Assembly: GCA_003643975.1 (NCBI GenBank)
Contig: QNAR01000054.1
Location: forward strand, 1 to 8,749
Direction: 5' to 3'
Length of the DNA stretch: 8,749 nucleotides
From: Thermotogae bacterium
Lineage (GTDB): Bacteria; Thermotogota; Thermotogae; Petrotogales; Kosmotogaceae
In this document: in pieces, positions 1 through 5,912 of the stretch
Position numbering within the stretch: position 1 is the stretch's first letter
Layout of the letters: every line of letters begins with the position of its first letter
Made by a program: the position numbers and the translations under genes
Notes under the pieces: generated by a model
Databases searched by the model: none
The model's input: only the letters and a program-made list of their open reading frames with translations
Told to the model about the DNA's origin: nothing

Positions 1-254
1 ACGTGCCCCGGGGTGTCAATGATGTTTATCTCGTATTCGCTGCCGTCTTCAGATTGATATAGTATCTTCACAGGTGTTGCTTTTATTGTTATTCCACGTT
101 CGCGTTCAATGTCCATAGTATCAAGGTATTGCGCTTTCATCTTCCGCTTCTCTATGGTGTGTGTGTATTCCAAAATTCTATCCACGAGCGTCGTTTTCCC
201 ATGGTCTATATGCGCGATTATTGATATGTTTCTTATTCGTTCCTTCTTGTACAT
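1..254 (-). CDS. lepA: Elongation factor 4 (LepA), N-terminal fragment
   Basis: This is the first 84 codons of a translational GTPase; the rest lies beyond the left edge. The G1/P-loop reads AHIDHGKTTL at residues 14-23, the switch I region contains MDIERERGITIKA at 47-59, and the G3 motif DTPGH is at 80-84. EF4 acts on the ribosome and is described as back-translocating or remodelling stalled ribosomes. The sequence QYLDTMDIERERGITIKA fits LepA better than the related GTPase TypA/BipA, which usually has SNDLE and TILAKN here. The ATG start is preceded by GGGAGGAGT at good spacing. The gene is co-directional with speDE but separated from it by a terminator, so it probably has its own promoter. 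Confidence 0.9.
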   Translation of the reverse strand, partial: MYKKERIRNISIIAHIDHGKTTLVDRILEYTHTIEKRKMKAQYLDTMDIERERGITIKATPVKILYQSEDGSEYEINIIDTPGH

Positions 255-283
255 TGCGACTCCTCCCGCCAAATCTTACTTGT

Positions 284-311
284 ACAATAGATTTTATCAG
301 ATTTGCTACAA
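284..311 (-). promoter_or_regulatory. Possible lepA promoter
   Basis: Reading the minus strand, TTGTAG (306-311) and TATTGT (284-289) are separated by 16 bp and sit about 30 bp before the lepA ATG. The match to the sigma-A consensus is mediocre. The main support is position: an upstream terminator isolates lepA, so some promoter must lie between 255 and 360. Confidence 0.3.
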
Positions 312-360
312 GTTGGCTGCGACTTCTATGAGACAAGAGCGTTAACCGGAATAAACGGCA

Positions 361-389
361 TAAAAAAACAGGGGAGTTAACTCCCCTGT
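361..389 (-). terminator. Intrinsic terminator of the speD-speE operon
   Basis: A perfect inverted repeat at 368-389 forms a 9-bp GC-rich stem (ACAGGGGAG paired with CTCCCCTGT) closed by a TTAA loop. On the minus strand it is followed directly by seven T (362-368). It begins 14 bp after the speE stop. The plus-strand side has no T tract, so it should act only on leftward transcription. Confidence 0.92.
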
Positions 390-403
390 CGGTAACTTCG
401 AAT

Positions 404-1285
404 CTATTTTTCGCCTATAATTTCTTTCACAAAATTCGGGAGCGCAAAAGATGCTTTGTGAATTTCCGGGTTGTAGTATTTTAATTCGCTTTCAAATGGA
501 GCCACCTTTTCGGGATTATAGTCATTAAGGGGGTGGTACTTCTTTGAAGCGTAGGTATAACTCCACATACCGGATGGATAAGTTGTCATGAATCCCATAT
601 AGAGCTTGGTGATGGGAAAAACCGAAGAGATTCTGCTGTGTGCAATGGCCACCCAGCCTTTATCGTAGAAGGGGTCCTCGGTCTCGGCTGAAAAGACGCC
701 GTCTTCCTTTAGGGCTTTATAACAATTCTGATAAAATTCTTTGGTGAAAAGATGCCCGCCTTCACCAGCGGTAGGATCTGTGGAATCGATTATTATGGCA
801 TCAAAATAGTCGTTGAACTGTTTGATGTATTCAGCGCCATTTTTGTTTACAATTTTCGCTCTCGGGTCATCAAATCCCACAGAAGTTGGCAGATACTTTC
901 TAGCCGCTTCTATCACATGAGAATCAATTTCACAAAGTATGGCCTCTTCAATGCTGGGATGTCTCAAAACTTCTCTCAGGCTTCCGCCGTCTCCTCCACC
1001 TATGATGAGGACTTTTTTCGGTTCTGGGTGCATAAACAGCGGAACGTGCACGAGCATTTCATGATACATAAATTCATCGACTTCCGTCATCATTGTAATA
1101 CCATCAAGGGCAAAAACCATTCCGAAATCTGGATGTTCGAAGATGTCAATTCTCTGATATGGACTTTGGTATGAATAAACCAACTTCTTCATCTTCATGA
1201 AGATTCCCGTGTTTCCACCCGTGTAGTATTCCATATACATCAAATGATTCAATGTTCTCAATTCTCTTTCGGGTTTATTGACCAT
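404..1285 (-). CDS. speE: Polyamine aminopropyltransferase (spermidine synthase)
   Basis: SpeE transfers the aminopropyl group from decarboxylated S-adenosylmethionine to a diamine, classically putrescine, giving spermidine. The 293-residue protein has the usual N-terminal beta domain followed by a Rossmann methyltransferase-like fold. The nucleotide-binding motif IIGGGDGGSLREVLRH is at about 94-109. The acidic CEID segment (118-121) is followed by the catalytic loop IIIDSTDPTAGEGGHLFT (164-181), with D167 and D170. SAETEDPF is at 199-206 and FMTTYPSGMWSYT at 232-244. Length and these motifs match the T. maritima enzyme closely as I remember it. The ATG follows GAGGAGG and lies 18 bp after the speD stop, so the two genes are probably co-transcribed. 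The natural acceptor (putrescine, agmatine or cadaverine) cannot be told from sequence alone. Confidence 0.95.
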   Translation of the reverse strand: MVNKPERELRTLNHLMYMEYYTGGNTGIFMKMKKLVYSYQSPYQRIDIFEHPDFGMVFALDGITMMTEVDEFMYHEMLVHVPLFMHPEPKKVLIIGGGDGGSLREVLRHPSIEEAILCEIDSHVIEAARKYLPTSVGFDDPRAKIVNKNGAEYIKQFNDYFDAIIIDSTDPTAGEGGHLFTKEFYQNCYKALKEDGVFSAETEDPFYDKGWVAIAHSRISSVFPITKLYMGFMTTYPSGMWSYTYASKKYHPLNDYNPEKVAPFESELKYYNPEIHKASFALPNFVKEIIGEK

Positions 1286-1303
1286 AATATTTCCTCCTCA
1301 CTC

Positions 1304-1705
1304 TCATTGCTCGATCTTATGCGGGGCGTTATCGGGAATGCCAACCTCTGAATATATGCCCCTGAGATGTTCAGATACATCAGTTCTTTCAGCTTCGAGT
1401 TTTATTCTCAAGTATTCGAAAGCTTTCCATGGATTAACCTCGTCTCCGCAGGTGAACAGGTCAACAGCGGCATATCCATATTCAGGCCATGTGTGAATTG
1501 TGAGATGAGATTCTGCGATAACGACAACGCCGCTTATGCCGTGAGGGAGAAACCTGTGGAAAGAAGAATCAACAATAGTAGCTCCGGCCACCTCAGCAGC
1601 CTCTCGCATTGATTTTACCACGTGGTCAAGGTCATCGAGTGTCTCCGGAGAACACTCATAAAATTCCGCCACCAGGTGACGGCCCAGAGCCCTGACTTTT
1701 TTCAC
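1304..1705 (-). CDS. speD: S-adenosylmethionine decarboxylase proenzyme (pyruvoyl, bacterial class 1B)
   Basis: SpeD decarboxylates S-adenosylmethionine to produce the aminopropyl donor used by SpeE. The 133-residue proenzyme should self-cleave between E65 and S66 in VVIAESHLTIHTWPEYG, turning S66 into the pyruvoyl cofactor. H71 is the expected processing residue and C86 in DLFTCGD the catalytic proton donor. Each is shifted by three from Ser63, His68 and Cys83 of the T. maritima enzyme. The start is a GTG at 1705-1703, supported by a strong ribosome site. The ATG a little upstream is in another frame. It is the first gene of the speDE operon and diverges from mreB. Confidence 0.95.
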   Translation of the reverse strand: MKKVRALGRHLVAEFYECSPETLDDLDHVVKSMREAAEVAGATIVDSSFHRFLPHGISGVVVIAESHLTIHTWPEYGYAAVDLFTCGDEVNPWKAFEYLRIKLEAERTDVSEHLRGIYSEVGIPDNAPHKIEQ

Positions 1706-1713
1706 TTATACTT

Positions 1714-1719
1714 CCCTCC
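1714..1719 (-). promoter_or_regulatory. Ribosome binding site fixing the GTG start of speD
   Basis: GGAGGG on the minus strand lies 8 nt before the GTG at 1705-1703. It decides the start, because no in-frame ATG is available nearby. Confidence 0.8.
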
Positions 1720-1726
1720 ATATATC

Positions 1727-1758
1727 AAAAATTAAGACCCCCCCGTTAGGGTAAGGTC
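1727..1758 (-). promoter_or_regulatory. Leader hairpin with U-rich tail upstream of speD (possible attenuator)
   Basis: In the predicted speD leader RNA, GACCUU(A)CCC can pair with GGGGGGGUC around a UAAC loop (1736-1758). This gives about 9 pairs, two of them G-U, with one bulged A. It is followed by UUAAUUUUU (1727-1735) and then the ribosome site. The layout resembles an intrinsic terminator inside a 5' leader, but the run of seven G and the interrupted U tract leave other readings open. No known riboswitch consensus is recognised. Confidence 0.35.
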
Positions 1759-1786
1759 ATTTAATAATTTGCACATTGCGTAAAGC

Positions 1787-1816
1787 ATTATAATTTTTTT
1801 TGCTCCCAAAAGTCAA
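1787..1816 (-). promoter_or_regulatory. Sigma-A promoter of speD-speE
   Basis: On the minus strand a TTGACT -35 box (1811-1816) and a perfect TATAAT -10 box (1787-1792) are separated by 18 bp. The spacer includes an A8 run. The predicted transcript begins near 1780, leaving a leader of about 75 nt before the GTG. Confidence 0.75.
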
Positions 1817-1837
1817 ACACTGATTGTAAAAACCTCG

Positions 1838-1867
1838 TTAACAGGTGTAACGTCCCTATGGTAAAAT
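1838..1867 (+). promoter_or_regulatory. Probable promoter of the mreBCD-mrdA operon
   Basis: TTAACA (1838-1843) and TAAAAT (1862-1867) are separated by 18 bp. The -10 box carries an extended TGG element at 1859-1861. It lies about 37 bp before the mreB ATG and back-to-back with the speD promoter, with 21 bp between the two -35 boxes. A short inverted repeat, CGTTA (1836-1840) and TAACG (1848-1852), overlaps the -35 box. Confidence 0.5.
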
Positions 1868-1903
1868 CAGGTTCGAAAACTTCAAAATGCAGGAGGTTCG
1901 TAA

Positions 1904-2917
1904 ATGTTTTTCAGACAAGATATGGGAATAGACTTGGGTACAGCTAATACACTTGTTTTTCTGCGAGGAAGTGGAGTGGCAGTCAACGAGCCTTCGGTTG
2001 TTGCCATTGATTCAGCTTCACAGCAAATTCTGCAAGTTGGGCTTGAAGCAAAGCGGATGGTCGGGAAAACACCTGCCAGTATCATTGCTATCAGACCTTT
2101 GAAAGATGGCGTAATTGCGGACTATGATATTGCGCTTGCCATGGTGAAATATTTCATAGAACGTGCTTCCACCAGATTCACCCTTCTGAAGCCGAGGGTT
2201 GTGATAGGTGTTCCTTCGGGTGCAACAGAAGTTGAAAGAAAAGCCTTAACAGATGCGGGCATAGAAGCCGGGGCAAAAAAAGTTTTCCTGATCGAAGAGC
2301 CTATGGCAAGTGCCATAGGTGCAGGGCTTGACGTTGAGGAACCCAATGGAAATATGATTGTAGACATCGGAGGGGGAACTACTGAAATCGCAGTAATTTC
2401 TCTTGGCAGTATCGTTTTGAGTAATTCCATTCGGGTTGCAGGTGATGAACTCGATGAATCTATTGTGCAATATATAAAGGATAAATATCGTCTCGCAATT
2501 GGCGAAAAAACAGCTGAAAGAGTGAAAATTGAGATAGGGAACGTCATTGACTCAGAAGAGTTCAATTCCCTTGATACGGAAGTTATCGGACTCGATCTGA
2601 ACACCGGATTGCCCAAAAAAGTCACAGTCAAAGGCACTGAAATAAGAGAGGCAATAAGCGAGCCTGTTAGCAAGATAGTAGAAGCGGTAAAAATCGCAGT
2701 TGAAAGCACTCCTCCAGAGCTTGTTTCGGATGTCGTTCGCCATGGGATAACCATAGCCGGTGGCGGCTCCCTGTTGAAAGGCATGAAAGAATTGCTGGAA
2801 ACTGAAACAGGCATCTCAGTCAACATTGCCGAAGATCCGCTGACCTGTGTTGCGCGGGGTGCTGGAAGTGTGCTCGAAAAAGTTTCCATCCTTGAAAGGC
2901 TTTCCAAGGGGAACTGA
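1904..2917 (+). CDS. mreB: Rod shape-determining actin homologue MreB
   Basis: MreB is a bacterial actin that forms membrane-bound antiparallel filaments and orients lateral peptidoglycan synthesis. The 337 residues show the actin-fold nucleotide motifs: phosphate 1 DLGTANT (10-16), phosphate 2 DIGGGTTE (154-161) and the adenosine motif AGGGSLLKG (285-293). EEPMA at 131-135 contains the region expected to hold the hydrolysis glutamate. T. maritima MreB binds membrane through a hydrophobic Leu-Phe loop; here the matching place has L94-L95 in RFTLLKPRVV. The N-terminus begins almost directly at the first strand, with no long amphipathic helix. The ATG follows AGGAGG with a 7-nt gap. It is the first gene of the elongasome operon, and mreC starts 2 bp after its stop. 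Confidence 0.97.
   Translation: MFFRQDMGIDLGTANTLVFLRGSGVAVNEPSVVAIDSASQQILQVGLEAKRMVGKTPASIIAIRPLKDGVIADYDIALAMVKYFIERASTRFTLLKPRVVIGVPSGATEVERKALTDAGIEAGAKKVFLIEEPMASAIGAGLDVEEPNGNMIVDIGGGTTEIAVISLGSIVLSNSIRVAGDELDESIVQYIKDKYRLAIGEKTAERVKIEIGNVIDSEEFNSLDTEVIGLDLNTGLPKKVTVKGTEIREAISEPVSKIVEAVKIAVESTPPELVSDVVRHGITIAGGGSLLKGMKELLETETGISVNIAEDPLTCVARGAGSVLEKVSILERLSKGN
2906..2911 (+). promoter_or_regulatory. Ribosome binding site fixing the TTG start of mreC
   Basis: AAGGGG lies inside the last codons of mreB, 8 nt before the TTG at 2920. There is no usable ATG near the N-terminus of mreC; the next in-frame Met is about residue 102, beyond the membrane anchor. Confidence 0.6.
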
Positions 2918-2919
2918 GT

Positions 2920-3609
2920 TTGAAGAAACTTGAAATCCTTGTGGCACTGCTTTTTGGATTGATACTCATATTCAACTTCTTCCAGGTAGCTGGAATCAAC
3001 GCGCAGTTGAGATCATGGCTCTTTGAACTGTCAGAGCCATTGTTGGTGTTGCGCAGTGAAGTTGCCAACATCTATTCTAAAATCACGGATAGCAATGCTG
3101 TTCAGTTTCCTGAAATCGACTTTCACAGTTTCTGTTCGACCGTTGTTGATTTGCCATTAGCTGTGGGTTTTTACAATCATTCTTTTGGCAACGACGTGAT
3201 TCTGGATTCTGCCGCAACACCTATGGAAAAAAGCCCGGTCATTTCGCTCAAGAGTAAAAGGCTTTCAGGGATAGTGGTGAAAGGCTGGAAAAACAGTGTA
3301 CTGGTTGAACCCATAAGAAATCTGTCTTTTCAACTCCCGGCCGTTGCTATGCAAGATCCTTACAACGTTGAAATTGAGGGTATAATTTTTTCAAAGGGAA
3401 GGAATTTGTATTTTCAAACTTTTGACCCGGTTGAACTTATTTCAGGAGATAAAGTGTTCCTCTCTCCTGAAATGGAGGGATTTGGTTATTTTTACTCCCT
3501 CGAGGCTACTTACATAGGCGACATATTAACTTCTATGCCCGATGGTTATCTCATCAGCCACGAAGAGATGGGTCCTGGATATTACGTGTTTCTGGAGGCG
3601 GAAAGATGA
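2920..3609 (+). CDS. mreC: Short, divergent MreC-like rod shape protein
   Basis: MreC is a membrane-anchored, extracytoplasmic scaffold that links MreB to PBP2 and RodA. The 229-residue product starts with two Lys and one hydrophobic anchor (about 5-24), then a largely extracytoplasmic, beta-rich region. The segment from EIEGIIFSKGRN (151-162) to GDKVFLSPEMEGF (176-188) and EATYIGDIL (195-203) matches the MreC pattern G-x-I ... GD-x-V ... G-x-V. Typical MreC has a clear coiled coil between anchor and beta domain; here that linker (about 27-65) is short and weakly heptad-like. The name rests on position between mreB and mreD, topology and this weak C-terminal match. Translation starts at TTG. 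The stop overlaps the mreD ATG in an ATGA arrangement, suggesting coupling. Confidence 0.78.
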   Translation: MKKLEILVALLFGLILIFNFFQVAGINAQLRSWLFELSEPLLVLRSEVANIYSKITDSNAVQFPEIDFHSFCSTVVDLPLAVGFYNHSFGNDVILDSAATPMEKSPVISLKSKRLSGIVVKGWKNSVLVEPIRNLSFQLPAVAMQDPYNVEIEGIIFSKGRNLYFQTFDPVELISGDKVFLSPEMEGFGYFYSLEATYIGDILTSMPDGYLISHEEMGPGYYVFLEAER

Positions 3610-3989
3610 AACTGTTGTACATATTATTACCCCTGCTTGTATATTACGATCTGAGTTTCTACGATATCTTGCCTCTGTTTCCGGTATATTTGCCTATTAT
3701 AATATCTTCAGAAAGCGATTCGGTCTCTTTGGGGATTCCATTGGCTATAGCTTTTTTCTTTGCCGTGAATCTTGGGAGTGTCGTTCTGCTTTTGCTGCTC
3801 GCCTTATCCATAGTGATAAGCAATTACCTTTTCCACTCCCACCTCAAGAAGAACTTATCATTGTTCCTCTCTACTTCCCTGTTCACAGGAATTGCCAGTT
3901 TTTATCTTAAGGTATGGTATCTTGCACTGATTCCACTTATTATAATTACCCTCTTCAGGGAGAGGAAACATGAACTTCAGGCGAAGTGA
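3606..3989 (+). CDS. mreD: MreD-like integral membrane protein
   Basis: The 127-residue product is almost wholly hydrophobic, with membrane segments at roughly 3-13, 20-34, 42-74 (probably two helices), 86-100 and 103-117. A basic tail (RERKHELQAK) follows. MreD proteins are small polytopic partners of MreC in the elongation complex. Many are about 160 residues long, so this one is short. There is no catalytic motif to recognise, and the call depends on gene order, size and topology. The ATG overlaps the mreC stop by 4 bp and is preceded by GGAGG inside mreC. The 3' end overlaps mrdA by 20 bp. Confidence 0.72.
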   Translation: MKLLYILLPLLVYYDLSFYDILPLFPVYLPIIISSESDSVSLGIPLAIAFFFAVNLGSVVLLLLLALSIVISNYLFHSHLKKNLSLFLSTSLFTGIASFYLKVWYLALIPLIIITLFRERKHELQAK

Positions 3990-5625
3990 TCTTCTAATTA
4001 TCGCGTTTTTTGTTGTTGTGGCACTATTCACTTTCAGATTGGCAGAGCTGCAATTGCTACAACACGAAAAGTATCAGGCGGAAGTTGACAAAATAAGCAC
4101 CAGAAAAGTGACATTACCCGCTGAAAGAGGTAAAATCCTTGATCGCAATGGAATCGTTCTTGCGTGGAATTCTCAGTATCAGGTGATACGGAAAAACGTT
4201 ACATTTTTCGGCACGAATACCAGGGAGAAACTTTTAGATGTTTTTTCAGAGGAAGAAGACCCGAAAAAAGTCCTGAGAAAGCTCGAAGTAACAGGCGAAG
4301 TAAGTTTAAACTTGTCTCCTGACAAACTCTACAAAGCAAGGGCAATTCCGGAAATATCTATCGCGTCCAAGGCAGCAAGAAGATATGTTCAAAATCCGGG
4401 CATTTCCCATGTGTTGGGGTATGTAAATACAGAAGGGATTCCTCAAAGAGGTATAGAAAAGGAATACAACCATCTGTTAACCGGAAAGCCAGGCGAAAGA
4501 GTAACGCTGGTCAACAGTTTTGGTGAAGAAGTTTTCACAAAAAGCGAAATCCCGGCACAAAAAGGAGAAGATATCCAGCTTACTCTGGATGCTTCTTTGA
4601 GTCAGGCAATCTACGATATTTTCAAGAGCACAGGGCAGCTGGGTACCGCTATTGTTATGTCCAATACCGGTGAAGTCTTAGCTATGGTTTCTTATCCTTC
4701 TTATGACCCAAACTTGTTCCCTCGAGGGATTTCCAGCAAGGATTGGCAGCAATTGAGGTTCGACCCTCAATCACCCCTCTTGAATAGAGCTGTCAACCCA
4801 TATTCTCCGGGCTCGGTTATCAAACCCTTTGTTTCCATGGTAGCCTTGAAAACCGGGGTTTCTCCTGATGCTACTTTGAACTGCACTGGAAGCTATCAGT
4901 TTAAAGATTCAGAGGGACATACTCTTTCCATATTCAGAGATTGGTATCTATATGGCCATGGTATCGTTGATTTGAAAAAGGCTATCACAGTTTCCTGCAA
5001 TGTCTACTTCTACCAGTTGGGTCTTCAGCTGGGTATAGATACTCTTTCAAAATACGCACATCTCTGGAAAATCTTCGACAGGACAGGGATAGACCTTCCT
5101 GCTGAAATGGCTGGTGTGTTTCCAGATCCTGAATGGAAGCTGAAAACATATAACCAACAGTGGTACCCGGGAGATACCATTCTCAGTTCAATAGGACAGG
5201 GTTATGTACTGGCAACTCCACTTGAAATAGCAAGGCTAACGGAGATCATTGCAAATCGAGGTCAGGTATTCCCCCCCCATTTTGTAAATTCTGAAACTTC
5301 ATCCGCAACAATAGTAAAACTATCTTCCAAAAACTGGGCTGTTCTTGTAAATGCAATGGAAGAAGCCGTAACAAAGAAAGGCCATTCTCCAGCTGATGAA
5401 GGAACAGCATATCATGCCTTTTTGGGCTTTGGGCATGAAGTTGCCGGAAAAACGGGGACTGCGGAAACAAACAGCACCCCCCATTCATGGTTTACGGGCT
5501 TCTCGCCTGTGAAAAAGCCACAAATTATCGTTACCGTTTTTGTGGAAAACGGAGGATACGGATCAACGGTCGCCGCCCCGATTGCAAGAAAGATCTTCGA
5601 TTATTACTACAACGAACATGATTAG
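3970..5625 (+). CDS. mrdA: Penicillin-binding protein 2 (elongasome peptidoglycan DD-transpeptidase)
   Basis: This class B PBP cross-links peptidoglycan during cell elongation, working with RodA under MreC control. The 551 residues show a short cytoplasmic end and a membrane anchor (about 7-24). The pedestal domain opens with PAERGKILDRNG (50-61), and a transpeptidase domain follows from about 200. The catalytic motifs are complete: S282-V-I-K285 in NPYSPGSVIKPF, S342-C-N344, and K494-T-G496 in VAGKTGTAE. The protein is shorter than the E. coli PBP2 of 633 residues, mainly in the pedestal and loops. The ATG lies inside the end of mreD and is preceded by AGGGAG. No rodA follows, so the glycosyltransferase partner must lie elsewhere. 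A C8 tract at 5271-5278 encodes part of VFPPH. Confidence 0.93.
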   Translation: MNFRRSDLLIIAFFVVVALFTFRLAELQLLQHEKYQAEVDKISTRKVTLPAERGKILDRNGIVLAWNSQYQVIRKNVTFFGTNTREKLLDVFSEEEDPKKVLRKLEVTGEVSLNLSPDKLYKARAIPEISIASKAARRYVQNPGISHVLGYVNTEGIPQRGIEKEYNHLLTGKPGERVTLVNSFGEEVFTKSEIPAQKGEDIQLTLDASLSQAIYDIFKSTGQLGTAIVMSNTGEVLAMVSYPSYDPNLFPRGISSKDWQQLRFDPQSPLLNRAVNPYSPGSVIKPFVSMVALKTGVSPDATLNCTGSYQFKDSEGHTLSIFRDWYLYGHGIVDLKKAITVSCNVYFYQLGLQLGIDTLSKYAHLWKIFDRTGIDLPAEMAGVFPDPEWKLKTYNQQWYPGDTILSSIGQGYVLATPLEIARLTEIIANRGQVFPPHFVNSETSSATIVKLSSKNWAVLVNAMEEAVTKKGHSPADEGTAYHAFLGFGHEVAGKTGTAETNSTPHSWFTGFSPVKKPQIIVTVFVENGGYGSTVAAPIARKIFDYYYNEHD

Positions 5626-5662
5626 TTTCGGATTTTAAACAAGAGTCAACGAAGTCCAGCAT

Positions 5663-5690
5663 AGTTGCTGCAAAGCAACTTTTGCTTTTT
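5663..5690 (+). terminator. Intrinsic terminator of the mreBCD-mrdA operon
   Basis: AGTTGCT (5663-5669) pairs perfectly with AGCAACT (5674-5680) around a GCAA loop, which is a GNRA tetraloop. It is followed by TTTGCTTTTT (5681-5690). It lies 37 bp after the mrdA stop. An alternative pairing of GCAAA with TTTGC overlaps it and would compete. Confidence 0.75.
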
Positions 5691-5714
5691 CGATTCTCAG
5701 TTCTTGGCTCTCGG
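5687..5714 (+). repeat. Degenerate heptamer tandem repeat
   Basis: Four consecutive 7-bp units fit the consensus TTCTCGG: TTTTCGA (5687-5693), TTCTCAG (5694-5700), TTCTTGG (5701-5707) and CTCTCGG (5708-5714). A partial TT follows. Three units differ from the consensus at one position and the first at two. The first unit overlaps the T tract of the terminator and is the least certain. No coding or hairpin role explains the periodicity. Confidence 0.55.
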
Positions 5715-5876
5715 TTAATTCATAATAGATAGCTGGCCTTTCTTAAGCTGTTGAGGATTTCCTTTTATCCAGCCCATATGATAACATCTTCTTGGACCCC
5801 ATGTTATTTTTATTCCATGGTATTACCATTGGTTCTTTGGAGATCCATTTTTCGAGTTTTCCTATAACGGATTGGG
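5715..5876. other. Intergenic stretch without a confident gene
   Basis: This is the rest of the gap between the mre terminator and the tldD promoter. It contains weak AT-rich inverted repeats (ATAACAT at 5781-5787 with ATGTTAT at 5801-5807; ATGGT at 5817-5821 with ACCAT at 5825-5829). On the minus strand one frame stays open up to a stop at 5743-5745 and reads somewhat like protein, but it has no ribosome site. I see no RNA gene or reliable coding sequence. Confidence 0.4.
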
Positions 5877-5882
5877 TATAAT
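5877..5882 (+). promoter_or_regulatory. Probable -10 element of the tldD-pmbA promoter
   Basis: A perfect TATAAT lies 30 bp before the tldD GTG. No good -35 hexamer is present at 16-18 bp upstream; the region is T-rich (5848-5860). This would give a short leader of about 24 nt. A gene start after a terminated operon makes a promoter here likely. Confidence 0.45.
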
Positions 5883-5912
5883 GGAGATAATCAATTACAA
5901 GGAGATGATACT

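Noticed and set aside
109..345. 78-residue plus-strand open frame near the left edge
   Set aside because: Most of it is the complement of the conserved LepA GTPase domain, and the rest runs through the lepA leader.
752..1174. 140-residue open frame on the plus strand inside speE
   Set aside because: It is antisense to a highly conserved enzyme gene, has no ribosome site, and its translation shows no family motif.
2122..2907. 261-residue open frame antisense to mreB
   Set aside because: It is rich in Ser, Thr and Pro, as expected from the complement of a real gene in this frame, and mreB is unambiguous on the other strand.
3542..3910. 122-residue plus-strand frame spanning the mreC-mreD junction
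   Set aside because: It is out of frame with both genes, which have proper ribosome sites, overlapping stop and start, and the expected topology.
5781..5814. Second terminator-like hairpin after mrdA
   Set aside because: The 7-bp stem has only one G-C pair and a 13-nt loop, so it should be weak; a better terminator lies at 5663-5690.
5751..5867. Short hydrophobic plus-strand frame before tldD (ATG at 5778, 29 residues)
   Set aside because: No ribosome site precedes the TTG or the ATG, and hydrophobicity is expected by chance in T-rich DNA.
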